DNA of 12,208 bases from Thermodesulfovibrionales bacterium (lineage in GTDB: Bacteria > Nitrospirota > Thermodesulfovibrionia > Thermodesulfovibrionales > UBA1546), in NCBI GenBank assembly GCA_919901705.1, contig CAKKPR010000243.1:1-12208 (forward strand), read 5' to 3'. A program made the translations under genes and the position numbers. Below are positions 1 through 6,294 of this stretch, piece by piece. Under the pieces are notes generated by a model. That model made no database searches. It was not told where the DNA came from and saw only the letters and a program-made list of their open reading frames with translations. Each line of letters begins with the position of its first letter. The stretch's first letter is position 1.

Positions 1-1
1 C

Positions 2-256
2 TCACCGAGAGCGGCTGGCAAGCCGCGATCCGGTGGAGCGCTTCGTTAGACCTCTTGATTGCCGTGCTATTTTCATTAAACTACGCAGGGCTTCATTAAC
101 CGAGGCATCATCCGGAAACGCTTCTGCCACATCAGGACTGAGAAGAACAAGATTCGTTCCTTTTTTGTATTCCTCAAAATACTTACCTCTTATCCCCTTG
201 CCTAAATCTTCACGCTTGTACTCTTTACGCATTTCTTCATTTTTAACCGTCTTCAT
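2..256 (-). CDS. putative antitoxin partner of BrnT-like toxin
   Basis: 84-aa basic, charged small protein beginning about 14 nt inside the end of the BrnT-like toxin gene; its TGA stop is at the very edge of the window (2-4). The N-terminal third is charged (EEMRKEYKREDLGKGIRGKY); the middle reads LVLLSPDVAEAFPDDASVNE followed by a predicted helix, and the tail is rich in Arg and Ser (RSTGSRLASRSR). I see neither a ribbon-helix-helix nor the usual BrnA signature, but short proteins with this 'KREDLG..RGKY' and 'PDVAxAFP..xxVNEALRSL' pattern are often found directly after BrnT/DUF497 toxins. The role as antitoxin is inferred from position, overlap and size; binding to the toxin or to DNA is not shown by the sequence. 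Confidence 0.75.
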   Translation of the reverse strand: MKTVKNEEMRKEYKREDLGKGIRGKYFEEYKKGTNLVLLSPDVAEAFPDDASVNEALRSLMKIARQSRGLTKRSTGSRLASRSR

Positions 257-515
257 ATATTTTCCTTTCTTGTCTTGTTGCGCGCCTTGCGCTTATTATT
301 CTTGTTTTTCCATGCCGTTCCGTATGAACGACAGCCAATAACTGATTCATTTTGGAATATCCAAAGGTCAGGAGTCTATGCTCCCCTATTGAATGGTCTG
401 GATCGTTGAAGGTTATCGACAGCGGGGCGCCGAATACTGTTGACGCCTCATGAAAAGAGATGCCATGTTTTTTGAGGTTGGCGTCCGATTTATTTGGATC
501 CCATTCAAATTCCAT
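243..515 (-). CDS. brnT: BrnT family (DUF497) ribonuclease toxin
   Basis: 90-aa protein with the features of the BrnT/DUF497 family, RelE-fold ribonucleases of type II toxin-antitoxin systems. Visible hallmarks are the N-terminal FEWDPNK (residues 3-9), NLKKHGISF (13-21) followed by EA and a Phe, the central D38 and R47 region, and the C-terminal IISARRAT with a downstream Glu (73-83). The length is normal for an intact toxin. In the classical system BrnT precedes the ribbon-helix-helix antitoxin BrnA; here the downstream gene is shorter and overlaps the toxin 3' end by 14 nt, implying translational coupling. No autoregulatory operator was identified with confidence, although a 6-bp perfect inverted repeat lies about 73-86 bp upstream. 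Confidence 0.88.
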   Translation of the reverse strand: MEFEWDPNKSDANLKKHGISFHEASTVFGAPLSITFNDPDHSIGEHRLLTFGYSKMNQLLAVVHTERHGKTRIISARRATRQERKIYEDG

Positions 516-587
516 ATGTTATTTTATCATTATTTCTATTATTATTTTGTGGTCTAACAATGATTATACGAACTTCCTGTCGCTTCG

Positions 588-601
588 ACTCGGAACCGAG
601 T
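588..601. repeat. short perfect palindrome upstream of brnT
   Basis: ACTCGG (588-593) and CCGAGT (596-601) form a perfect 6-bp inverted repeat separated by AA. It lies upstream of the toxin operon in the gap 516-793, which otherwise holds AT-rich sequence and the repeat at 719-748. A TATAAT hexamer occurs on the minus strand at 564-569. The palindrome could be an operator or part of a dispersed repeat; no choice can be made from one copy. Confidence 0.35.
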
Positions 602-718
602 TTACTGCCATAATGCAAGCAATATAGCATAAAATGTAATGTGAAGGAAGAAAATAATTAATAAAAACAATATCGCAGTTTGGCAGCATTTCGCATTTTG
701 CGGTAATACGGACTAAAA

Positions 719-748
719 GCGAGATTGCTTCGCTACACTCGCAATGAC
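719..748. repeat. dispersed-type palindromic repeat (GTCATTGCGAG family)
   Basis: Read on the minus strand the element starts GTCATTGCGAGTG and ends GCAATCTCGC. This matches a repeat I recognise as scattered through many bacterial genomes, typically written GTCATTGCGAG...GCAATCTC. It contains a GCGAG/CTCGC stem (arms 719-723 and 738-742) around a 14-nt loop with an internal GAAGC. On the minus strand the stem is followed by TTTTAG, so it could also act as a weak intrinsic terminator for the redox operon ending at 794. Only one copy is present in this window, so the family identity rests on recognition rather than internal comparison. Confidence 0.6.
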
Positions 749-793
749 ACTTTTTCAGCAGTCTCAATCTATACCCATGCGGCTGCGGAGATT

Positions 794-2008
794 CTATTTC
801 TTGTAACATCTGTTGCACCTGATGCACTCGGATATTAACGGCAGAGGTTTATTCCCCATCGGGCAGTCAAGCCTGCTCACATAACCTTTATCTTTTTTTG
901 AGAGCATGCCTGTTAATGCCGCAACAGGGCATAGATACCTGCACCAGAATCTTTCAACCTTCAGATTTGCAAGAAGCGTTATCACAACCAGAGACCACGC
1001 CAGATAATTTCCGTGAAAAGAAAAGAGTGTGACATAGGTCTCATAGTTCCCGAATTCCACTCTTTTGCTTACGAACACTACAACCGCTGCTGCTCCCAAT
1101 AAGATATATTTTAAATCTCTCCATCTGTCATCTGTTTCAACAGGGATATCCCATTTTTTGAATGGCAGTCTCCCGATGAATTCAGATAAAGCGCCGAACG
1201 GACAAAGCCATCCGCAGTAAAACCTTCCTGCAATGATTATTGAGATAATCGTGCTTGCAAAGATGATAACCCAGAGCATTGAAGATGACGGCCTTAGAAG
1301 AACGAGATTGAATACATGCAGAATAGAAAAAGGGCTTGAAAGATATAACCCAATGACAGGGATGCTCAGGACAAGGCTGATGTCTCTTGCCCTGAGAAAG
1401 CTCTTTGATTTTCTTGTAATAAAATAAAATACGATAGCCAGAGAAAAAAGCAGAAGGTACGTAATCCAGCCTGTGCCGTGTGCTTTCTTTGCCTCTTCGG
1501 ATTTCACAGGTATTTTAAGTACGTCTGAGGCAACTATCCTTGAAGACTCCTTTATGGTCTTTGCCATTGCCTCAACACTGACTGTTGCCCTGCTTATGCC
1601 GTCTATGTCTTTGTCCAATTCAAAAGAATCATTAATGCTTTTTCCGAGAAAGTGCCGGAGATATTCCTGAGATTCCATATAATGGACATAATTTTTTGTC
1701 TCTTTATGGTCGAGGATCTTTATCCCTGCAATCTTTCCATCAGGATTCAATGCAAGGAGGATTTTTATCGGGCCTGCATATCCTCTGACCGAGGGGACAA
1801 TATCATACGTATTAAAGGCTGTAATGCCTTCACTGGATTGATAATGAGGAGGATTGATTTTTTTATCCTGGAACTCTATGCCAGGAGCAATTTCTTTGAG
1901 ATATATCCTCTCGTCAGCCTTTTTTTCAGGCAGGAATACCTGCATGCTGTATCCTGCGATGGCTGACGCAATCACTGTTATCAGTAAGATTATTTTAAGA
2001 TTTCTCAT
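794..2008 (-). CDS. membrane FMN-binding / 4Fe-4S polyferredoxin protein (NosR/NapH-like)
   Basis: 404-aa inner-membrane electron-transfer protein. An N-terminal membrane anchor (about 5-25) leads to an extracytoplasmic FMN-binding domain (about 35-165) with DGISRAT at 136-142, close to the Dxx(S/T)xAT motif in which the Thr (T142) receives a covalent FMN from ApbE. Further membrane segments lie near 180-197, 207-225, 243-262, 298-314 and 332-349. Two NosR/NapH-type CxxxCP motifs follow (C265/C269 and C356/C360), then C382 and C395-x2-C398-x2-C401. The protein ends three residues after C401, so a full CxxCxxCxxxC ferredoxin motif is not completed unless C382 is the fourth ligand. It likely passes electrons between quinol or cytoplasmic donors and periplasmic acceptors. 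Its start lies 14 nt inside the 3' end of the upstream spermidine-synthase-like gene, indicating translational coupling. It is shorter than NosR and is not called nosR because no nos genes are visible. Confidence 0.88.
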   Translation of the reverse strand: MRNLKIILLITVIASAIAGYSMQVFLPEKKADERIYLKEIAPGIEFQDKKINPPHYQSSEGITAFNTYDIVPSVRGYAGPIKILLALNPDGKIAGIKILDHKETKNYVHYMESQEYLRHFLGKSINDSFELDKDIDGISRATVSVEAMAKTIKESSRIVASDVLKIPVKSEEAKKAHGTGWITYLLLFSLAIVFYFITRKSKSFLRARDISLVLSIPVIGLYLSSPFSILHVFNLVLLRPSSSMLWVIIFASTIISIIIAGRFYCGWLCPFGALSEFIGRLPFKKWDIPVETDDRWRDLKYILLGAAAVVVFVSKRVEFGNYETYVTLFSFHGNYLAWSLVVITLLANLKVERFWCRYLCPVAALTGMLSKKDKGYVSRLDCPMGNKPLPLISECIRCNRCYKK

Positions 2009-4097
2009 GGCTTATAGATAAAAGCAGAGCAAAAGATATCCCCTTTATTAATACCAGAAACAGGAGGGTATTTTGAACCCCTGCTAAAGGCATCATAAAT
2101 ATTGCTGTCAGAAATGCGCCGAGAAAAGAGCCTGTAAGGTCTGTTGCGTAAAGCCTTCCCGCAACTCCGGTTGAGTCCTGCTCTTTTATGCAGAGATTTG
2201 CCGCTGCAAACTGCATTCCGCCAAGCATGCCGCATAGAAAGCTTAACACATAAAAAAGAATCTCCTGCTTAAAAAGCACGGGGGCAGAAATAAAAAGAAT
2301 GATTGCTGCAATCTCGAGGAGGCGAAGCCATCCCAGAGGCCTCTGAATGCCTTTTGTGATATGGGCTCCGAAGGCCATCCCCAGCATGAAGACTGCGGTG
2401 AGAAGGCCTATCATCTCATAAACGTATCCAAATGACGCCTGATATGCAAGGAGTATCAGCATGGAAAATGCCATTACTGAATATCCTGTTGTAAACATTG
2501 AGTAATAGACAGCCTGTTTTTTCTTCCAAAGGATGGCCGCAATAATAATGAATGCTGCCATAAGCACGAGGATTATCTGCCGGTTTTCTATATCGAGCAG
2601 CCAGTTCAGTATTCCTCCCCCATAAACCTCGGACCAGAGCATAAGGTTATAAAGGTAGGCAACCGGTTCCATATCTGTATTTAGTGCATGGATTTTTTCA
2701 AGCCTTTCTCTGACAAGGCTTATCTTTAAGGGGGAAAAGGCATCAACAAGAATATAAGGCTGAAAATAGCTGGTCTCAATCTCCCTTTTATAAAACCTTT
2801 CACTGAGTGTCTGCGGGTTTGTGTCAAAGGGCCTGCCTGAGGCAAAGATATACCCGTACTCTTCTGAAGAAAGTTTTGTGTGGCTGAAGACATTTTTAAG
2901 TGAATTGTATATAGAACCGTTTGCCATCTGCATTTTCCTGCCTATGTAGCCGTATGATGTTGGAAGGGTGAGACAAAGTATGCCGTTTTCTTTAAGCGCT
3001 GTTTTTGCCTCTTTAAAAAAGCCGGTTGTATAGAACCTGTTTATGTTTGCTGTGGCAGGCTCAGGCAGGTTCAGGATAACAAGGTCATAGGCAGGGGTTC
3101 GCAATGCCTTTATGAATTTCCTTGCATCCTCTGTTATTATCCTGACTATTTTATTATTCAGCAACTCCCTGTCTTTTTCGCTTAGAAGCCTGACAGAGAC
3201 GTCAATAATCTTCGGGTCCATCTCCACGAAGTCTATCCCAGAGACAGGATATTTTAAGAGTTCCCCTATTACCGAAGGGGAGCCTCCGACAACCAGTATG
3301 CGGGAAGGGGAGGGATGGACAGCCATTGGCAGATGGGCCCTGAGTTCTTCTGTCTGGGTGTCAGGATATGAGAACTGAAACCTGCCTGAGGCATAGACAT
3401 TGAACTGTTCACCGAGCTTTAATACAGTAATCTCACCGTATCTTGACTCGATTCTTTCCGTGAGCTGCAGCCCCTTCACCTGCGGGGCAGTGTTAATATC
3501 CCTGAACCCGAAATAAAAAATCACCGGCACCAGAAGCAGGGCGACAAGATATTTTTTTCTAAGGAGGTATGCAGCTATCGAAAGATTCATAATGCTTATA
3601 GTTGCCGACAGGGCAAAAGAATCCACTTTTCCCGAGAGCAGTAAGGTGAACACGATACCGCCGATGAAAGCGCCTGCTGCCTCAAGGCTGTATGTCTTTG
3701 CGGCCTCTCCGCCTGAGTGAGAAACAGCAAGAGGAAACTGTAATCCTATAACAAAGCACAGGGGCAAAAGGGAAATGACAGTGGCGATTATCGTAGTTGT
3801 CAGAGGTATTGTTTCTCCGAACTCAAAGGGAATGGAGGGCCTTATCAGATTTATCAAAAGGATTGCAGGCTGTGACAGGAGGCCAACAACAAGAAATGAA
3901 ACTGCAAAGGCATGTTTATATTTTATTCTATGCCCTGCATAGCTCCCCATGCCCACAGCAATAAGCCAGACAGAAAGAGTTATGCCGATATCGAGTTCAT
4001 TTCCTGAAAAAACAGCGAGGAGCTGCCGCAGGCTTATTATCTGCAAAAGGATGGAACTTAGTCCCATTGTGATTATGGGAAGTCCGCGTGTTTTCAT
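1995..4097 (-). CDS. membrane-fused spermidine-synthase-like protein
   Basis: 700-aa protein with three parts: about six hydrophobic segments (7-200), a soluble class I methyltransferase-fold domain resembling spermidine synthase (about 205-430), and seven or so membrane segments (505-695). The Rossmann motif ILVVGGSPS is at 267-275, the acidic ribose-binding motif VEMDP at 291-295 and TEDARKF at 322-328. In true aminopropyltransferases the next motif reads roughly (V/T)DxxDP, with the first Asp catalytic; here it is LNLPEP (342-347), so the catalytic position is Asn343 and the second Asp is Glu346. Polyamine synthesis is therefore doubtful. The last 14 nt overlap the next gene, an FMN/iron-sulfur membrane protein, and the pair is probably one transcription unit and possibly one complex. 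A membrane redox or transport-linked role is inference. No strong Shine-Dalgarno is visible before the ATG; intact in length. Confidence 0.87.
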   Translation of the reverse strand: MKTRGLPIITMGLSSILLQIISLRQLLAVFSGNELDIGITLSVWLIAVGMGSYAGHRIKYKHAFAVSFLVVGLLSQPAILLINLIRPSIPFEFGETIPLTTTIIATVISLLPLCFVIGLQFPLAVSHSGGEAAKTYSLEAAGAFIGGIVFTLLLSGKVDSFALSATISIMNLSIAAYLLRKKYLVALLLVPVIFYFGFRDINTAPQVKGLQLTERIESRYGEITVLKLGEQFNVYASGRFQFSYPDTQTEELRAHLPMAVHPSPSRILVVGGSPSVIGELLKYPVSGIDFVEMDPKIIDVSVRLLSEKDRELLNNKIVRIITEDARKFIKALRTPAYDLVILNLPEPATANINRFYTTGFFKEAKTALKENGILCLTLPTSYGYIGRKMQMANGSIYNSLKNVFSHTKLSSEEYGYIFASGRPFDTNPQTLSERFYKREIETSYFQPYILVDAFSPLKISLVRERLEKIHALNTDMEPVAYLYNLMLWSEVYGGGILNWLLDIENRQIILVLMAAFIIIAAILWKKKQAVYYSMFTTGYSVMAFSMLILLAYQASFGYVYEMIGLLTAVFMLGMAFGAHITKGIQRPLGWLRLLEIAAIILFISAPVLFKQEILFYVLSFLCGMLGGMQFAAANLCIKEQDSTGVAGRLYATDLTGSFLGAFLTAIFMMPLAGVQNTLLFLVLIKGISFALLLSISHEKS

Positions 4098-4194
4098 AAG
4101 GTTATTGTTTAATCTTTAGGAGTTTTTTGCAAGTCTTTTAAAATGCTCTGCTGCTCTTTTGCCGTACGGACTTTTGCACTTCCGAGCTTCTGCA

Positions 4195-4235
4195 CTATTT
4201 GGGGCGGACGGGACGGGTGGCGAGGGAGCAAATAG
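4195..4235. other. G-quadruplex motif inside an inverted repeat
   Basis: Four G-runs on the plus strand (4201-4204, 4210-4212, 4215-4217, 4224-4226) are separated by loops of 5, 2 and 6 nt, satisfying the canonical G3+N1-7 pattern. The tract is enclosed by a 7-bp inverted repeat, CTATTTG (4195-4201) and CAAATAG (4229-4235), the first arm sharing one G with the tract. It lies between the HEPN gene stop and the start of the membrane operon. Minus-strand transcripts would carry the C-rich complement, so any quadruplex would form in the template DNA strand. The rest of the gap 4098-4240 holds two copies of CTTTTGC (4156-4162, 4171-4177) and no clear terminator. Confidence 0.45.
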
Positions 4236-4240
4236 CTGAT

Positions 4241-4648
4241 TTAAAACTTTACGCCTCCCTTTTCAAGTATCTCCTTGACCGTCTGGGCTATCTTGCCAGC
4301 TGCATCCTGCATCTTCTGAGCTTTCTCTTTTGAATAATTAGTCGGCCAGTGAACAGGATAGCGGGTATCAATGTAAGCAGTATTAAGCATCTCGCACTGC
4401 TCCATGAGTGACAGCAGTGAAGCGTCTCTCTTCCCACAGATTTTCACTAGGGCGATGAGATTGTGTATTTTCTCGAATTCGAGGTCGTAGGCAACAATGA
4501 AGGCCTTGAGATATTTCTCTGCTGCCTGCTGGAAATGGAAACAGATTTGTGAATAGTATTTATTGTCCTCCGCGAGGGTTATCTTTGCGAAGTTGTAGTC
4601 TTCATCAGCTTTGGTCAGCCATTCCCTTACGACCCTCGGATCAGCCAT
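4241..4648 (-). CDS. HEPN domain protein (toxin-side partner of MNT)
   Basis: 135-aa all-helical HEPN-domain protein of the PF05168 type. Family features are REWLTKADEDYNFAK near the N-terminus, CFHFQQAAEKYLKAFIVAYD (36-55), the KIHNL motif with H62, and the YIDTRYP motif (92-98). HEPN proteins paired with minimal nucleotidyltransferases act as RNase toxins or as substrate-binding partners. The classical HEPN RNase motif R-x4-6-H is not evident; the nearest is R96-x3-H100, so RNase activity cannot be assumed. The start codon overlaps the MNT gene by 8 nt (ATGGCTGA), the usual arrangement for a coupled pair. This could be an active toxin of a diverged subtype or a non-toxic nucleotidyltransferase partner. 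Confidence 0.88.
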   Translation of the reverse strand: MADPRVVREWLTKADEDYNFAKITLAEDNKYYSQICFHFQQAAEKYLKAFIVAYDLEFEKIHNLIALVKICGKRDASLLSLMEQCEMLNTAYIDTRYPVHWPTNYSKEKAQKMQDAAGKIAQTVKEILEKGGVKF

Positions 4649-4958
4649 AGAGTATCTTGCCCTTTTCGTATATCTTTTTTATAAAAGGATCTCCGAGGGA
4701 AAGTCTTTCCTCCGCTTCTTCAGGTTTGTAGACGATGTAGTCAACAGCCGCGTCAACATCCATCATGCGGTAGAGCTCTATGATCCGGTCTGCGCCGTAA
4801 TAAGGAACGTCTCTTTTGATGATGAAAAGATCTATGTCGTTGATATCTTCTTTTCCCCATGCAGACGAACCGAACAGGATTATCTTTTCCGGCTTATATT
4901 TTTCTATAAGCTGATTTTTGATGTCATCTATCTTCTCTAATGCCACAGACCTATTCAT
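4641..4958 (-). CDS. minimal nucleotidyltransferase (MNT), antitoxin-side partner of HEPN
   Basis: 105-aa minimal nucleotidyltransferase of the DNA polymerase beta superfamily. The active-site signature is intact: ILFGSSAWG (27-35) followed by NDIDLFII (40-47) gives G30-S31 and the metal-binding pair D41/D43, with D73 in VDYIVY as the likely third carboxylate. In characterised HEPN-MNT modules the MNT protein neutralises the HEPN toxin by transferring nucleotides onto it; the intact motif is consistent with that. It is the first gene of the pair and overlaps the HEPN gene by 8 nt. No Shine-Dalgarno is visible, and a possible extended -10 element lies only 8 nt upstream, so the message may be nearly leaderless. 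Confidence 0.88.
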   Translation of the reverse strand: MNRSVALEKIDDIKNQLIEKYKPEKIILFGSSAWGKEDINDIDLFIIKRDVPYYGADRIIELYRMMDVDAAVDYIVYKPEEAEERLSLGDPFIKKIYEKGKILYG

Positions 4959-4965
4959 GGTAAGT

Positions 4966-4974
4966 ATTGTATCA
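4966..4974 (-). promoter_or_regulatory. possible extended -10 promoter for the MNT-HEPN pair
   Basis: On the minus strand TGATACAAT fits an extended -10 element (TGn followed by TACAAT, hexamer at 4966-4971). No convincing -35 hexamer is found 16-18 nt upstream. Transcription from here would begin within a few bases of the MNT start codon, in line with the missing Shine-Dalgarno. Weak evidence from one motif. Confidence 0.3.
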
Positions 4975-5043
4975 GATAATCAAGGACTTTACCTATAGGA
5001 ATTTGCAAGTCTCCGGTGGCATAACAGTTTTCACTTTTGCTCT

Positions 5044-5115
5044 TCTGCGCTTGTCGAAACGTCAGCGCAGAGTCGCCCCCGCACGCAGGCGGGTTCGCCG
5101 AGGAGAAGTGGCGAC
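5044..5115. repeat. cluster of three inverted repeats (cruciform/REP-like)
   Basis: Within the 390-bp gap 4959-5348 three stems occur in 72 bp. TCTGCGC (5044-5050) pairs with GCGCAGA (5065-5071) around a 14-nt loop. Immediately after it GTCGCC (5072-5077) pairs with GGCGAC (5110-5115), enclosing CCCGC (5078-5082) paired with GCGGG (5089-5093) around 6 nt. The block is GC-rich against AT-rich surroundings. It may be a repetitive extragenic element or a structured RNA. The remainder of the gap shows only the REP-like CCTGAC repeats at 5182-5202 and no plausible gene on either strand. Confidence 0.5.
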
Positions 5116-5181
5116 CAGACTTGCTGCTTGCTGACTACGGAACTTTTAAACTTTTGAGCCTTGAGACATCAAGATCAAAGA

Positions 5182-5202
5182 CCTGACTCCTGTGAGCCTG
5201 AC
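5182..5202. repeat. paired CCTGAC sites resembling RAYT/REP-associated sequence
   Basis: CCTGAC occurs at 5182-5187 and 5197-5202, spaced 15 nt start to start. On the minus strand the stretch contains GGGGTCAGGCTC and GAGTCAGGTCTTTGA, which resemble sequences I associate with REP-associated tyrosine transposase (TnpA_REP) insertions in many bacteria. No transposase gene remains. The assignment is tentative and based on resemblance only. Confidence 0.35.
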
Positions 5203-5348
5203 CCCGATATCGCAAGATTTTCCCATTGGGAATTAAAAGGAGATGAGCCTGCTATCCGACGTGTTAAATGCATCAAGGAAAAGCACTATATCAACTTTAA
5301 GCAAACCAATGCGATGGGCTCCTGTTCCGCTTTATGTAGTGTCACTCG

Positions 5349-6023
5349 TTAAAACAAATTTTTTATACTCTGCTCCTTTTGTTCTTTTTGCTTCAGTTTT
5401 ATTGATTGGAGTTCGCTCCGCAACTCATTTAATATCATCGGATCATAAAAGCCTAATGTAAAATTAGCAAAGATAAATAGCTTGTCTGTCTTATACTCAA
5501 AAACGCCATATTTCTGTCCTTTAAAAATGCGCGCATTTTTTGAATTTGGAAGAAATAAATCAGAAATATTCCTGTATAATAGATTGCCTTTTGGATATTT
5601 CCTCTGTAGGTTTCTTAAAATTTCATCTCTTTCTTCCTTTGCTTCTTTTGTATCAGCTGAAGGGCCTGATATCTTTATTACCTTTCCAAATAGTTTCCCC
5701 TTATATGTCAATAAACCGGTGGAATCGAATGTACCATAACTTGTTTCTGCGCAGGTCACTTCTTTAACCGTCCCCCTAATGATAGCCTCCCCTATGCTAT
5801 TATCTAAATCGATCTCAAGTTTTCCAGTACCGCCAAGAACCCGAATTGGATATTCTTCTCTCATGCGTTCACATTTTTTCCCCGTCGTCTCGTCAATGTA
5901 GACTTGCTCGATCTCTTTTAGAGTCATGCCCCATTTTAAATTCTTCCAACCGTCTTCCTGCCCTAAAACATTGAGTGGGATTAAAAAAAACAGGCATACT
6001 AAAAGCAACCAGGTTTTATTCAT
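5349..6023 (-). CDS. secreted protein of unknown function
   Basis: The start at 6023 is chosen over one 14 codons further upstream because GGGAGG lies 6 nt before it and the reading begins directly with a signal peptide. The 224-aa product has a classic export signal (MNKTWLLLVCLFFLIPLNVL, likely cleaved near residue 21-22) and a mature domain starting with GWKNLKWGMTLKEIE. Short periplasmic proteins with a 'GW..l.WGmt..ei' start are common in Geobacter- and Nitrospirota-type genomes, without known function. Two cysteines in the mature part (C51, C91) could form a disulfide. The tail is rich in Lys, Gln and Glu. It lies 64 nt after the 68-aa zinc-finger gene on the same strand and could be co-transcribed; a TTGACT hexamer upstream leaves open a separate promoter. 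I do not recognise a specific family. Confidence 0.75.
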   Translation of the reverse strand: MNKTWLLLVCLFFLIPLNVLGQEDGWKNLKWGMTLKEIEQVYIDETTGKKCERMREEYPIRVLGGTGKLEIDLDNSIGEAIIRGTVKEVTCAETSYGTFDSTGLLTYKGKLFGKVIKISGPSADTKEAKEERDEILRNLQRKYPKGNLLYRNISDLFLPNSKNARIFKGQKYGVFEYKTDKLFIFANFTLGFYDPMILNELRSELQSIKLKQKEQKEQSIKNLF

Positions 6024-6087
6024 TGTGTCCTCCCTGCGAGAATTTTTTATCAATAAACTGCACAAGTCAAGCCATAACGTTGAGATA

Positions 6088-6294
6088 TTAAAGCCCTACG
6101 TAACATCTTACGCAAACTCCAAATCTGCCGCCCTCGAAAGTCCCGTGCTCGCCTTCACAGAACCCCCTTTTGCAAATATTACAATACCGCGCTGTTTCCC
6201 TCCTTCTTTTATATATGTGTGCGCAAATATAGCAATCAACCCACTTGCCAGATCCTATTTTTTCTTTATCTGTTCTCAGCACTTTTATAGTCAT
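6088..6294 (-). CDS. 68-aa cross-brace-type zinc finger protein
   Basis: Tiny protein with eight well-spaced potential zinc ligands: C21-x2-C24-x13-C38-x2-C41-x4-C46-x3-H50-x10-C61-x2-C64, then Tyr. This order and spacing resemble a two-zinc cross-brace finger, especially FYVE domains (CxxC, about 12, CxxCx4C..., CxxC-F/Y), and less closely RING fingers. The basic RRHHCR signature of phosphoinositide-binding FYVE domains is absent; the matching place reads TARYCNIC. Basic residues KRRR lie between the first and second pairs, and W18 precedes the first Cys. The ATG overlaps the stop of the GRAM/PH-like gene in an ATGA junction, so the two are coupled. A binding role for lipid, protein or nucleic acid cannot be decided. 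It is probably a real gene because of the ligand pattern and the coupling. Confidence 0.75.
   Translation of the reverse strand: MTIKVLRTDKEKIGSGKWVDCYICAHIYKRRRETARYCNICKRGFCEGEHGTFEGGRFGVCVRCYVGL

Noticed and set aside
564..827. 87-codon minus-strand reading frame after the NosR-like gene
   Set aside because: It overlaps the end of the redox gene, runs through the dispersed repeat, has no recognisable domain and an unnatural Cys-rich composition explained by the repeat.
794..2008. NosR of a nitrous oxide reductase cluster
   Set aside because: No nosZ or other nos genes are visible and the protein is shorter, with an incomplete ferredoxin tail.
1995..4097. True spermidine synthase
   Set aside because: The catalytic Asp motif is changed to LNLPEP and the domain is embedded in membrane segments.
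4098..4240. Rho-independent terminator after the HEPN gene
   Set aside because: The only stem (CTATTTG/CAAATAG) has a 27-nt loop and no T-tract on the transcribed side.
5161..5461. Small plus-strand reading frames in and beside the gap before the secreted protein
   Set aside because: No domain, no ribosome-binding site of note, and partly antisense to the secreted-protein gene; sequence is better explained by REP-like debris.
6024..6065. Upstream start for the secreted protein
   Set aside because: It would bury the signal peptide behind 14 charged residues, whereas the internal ATG has GGGAGG 6 nt before it.
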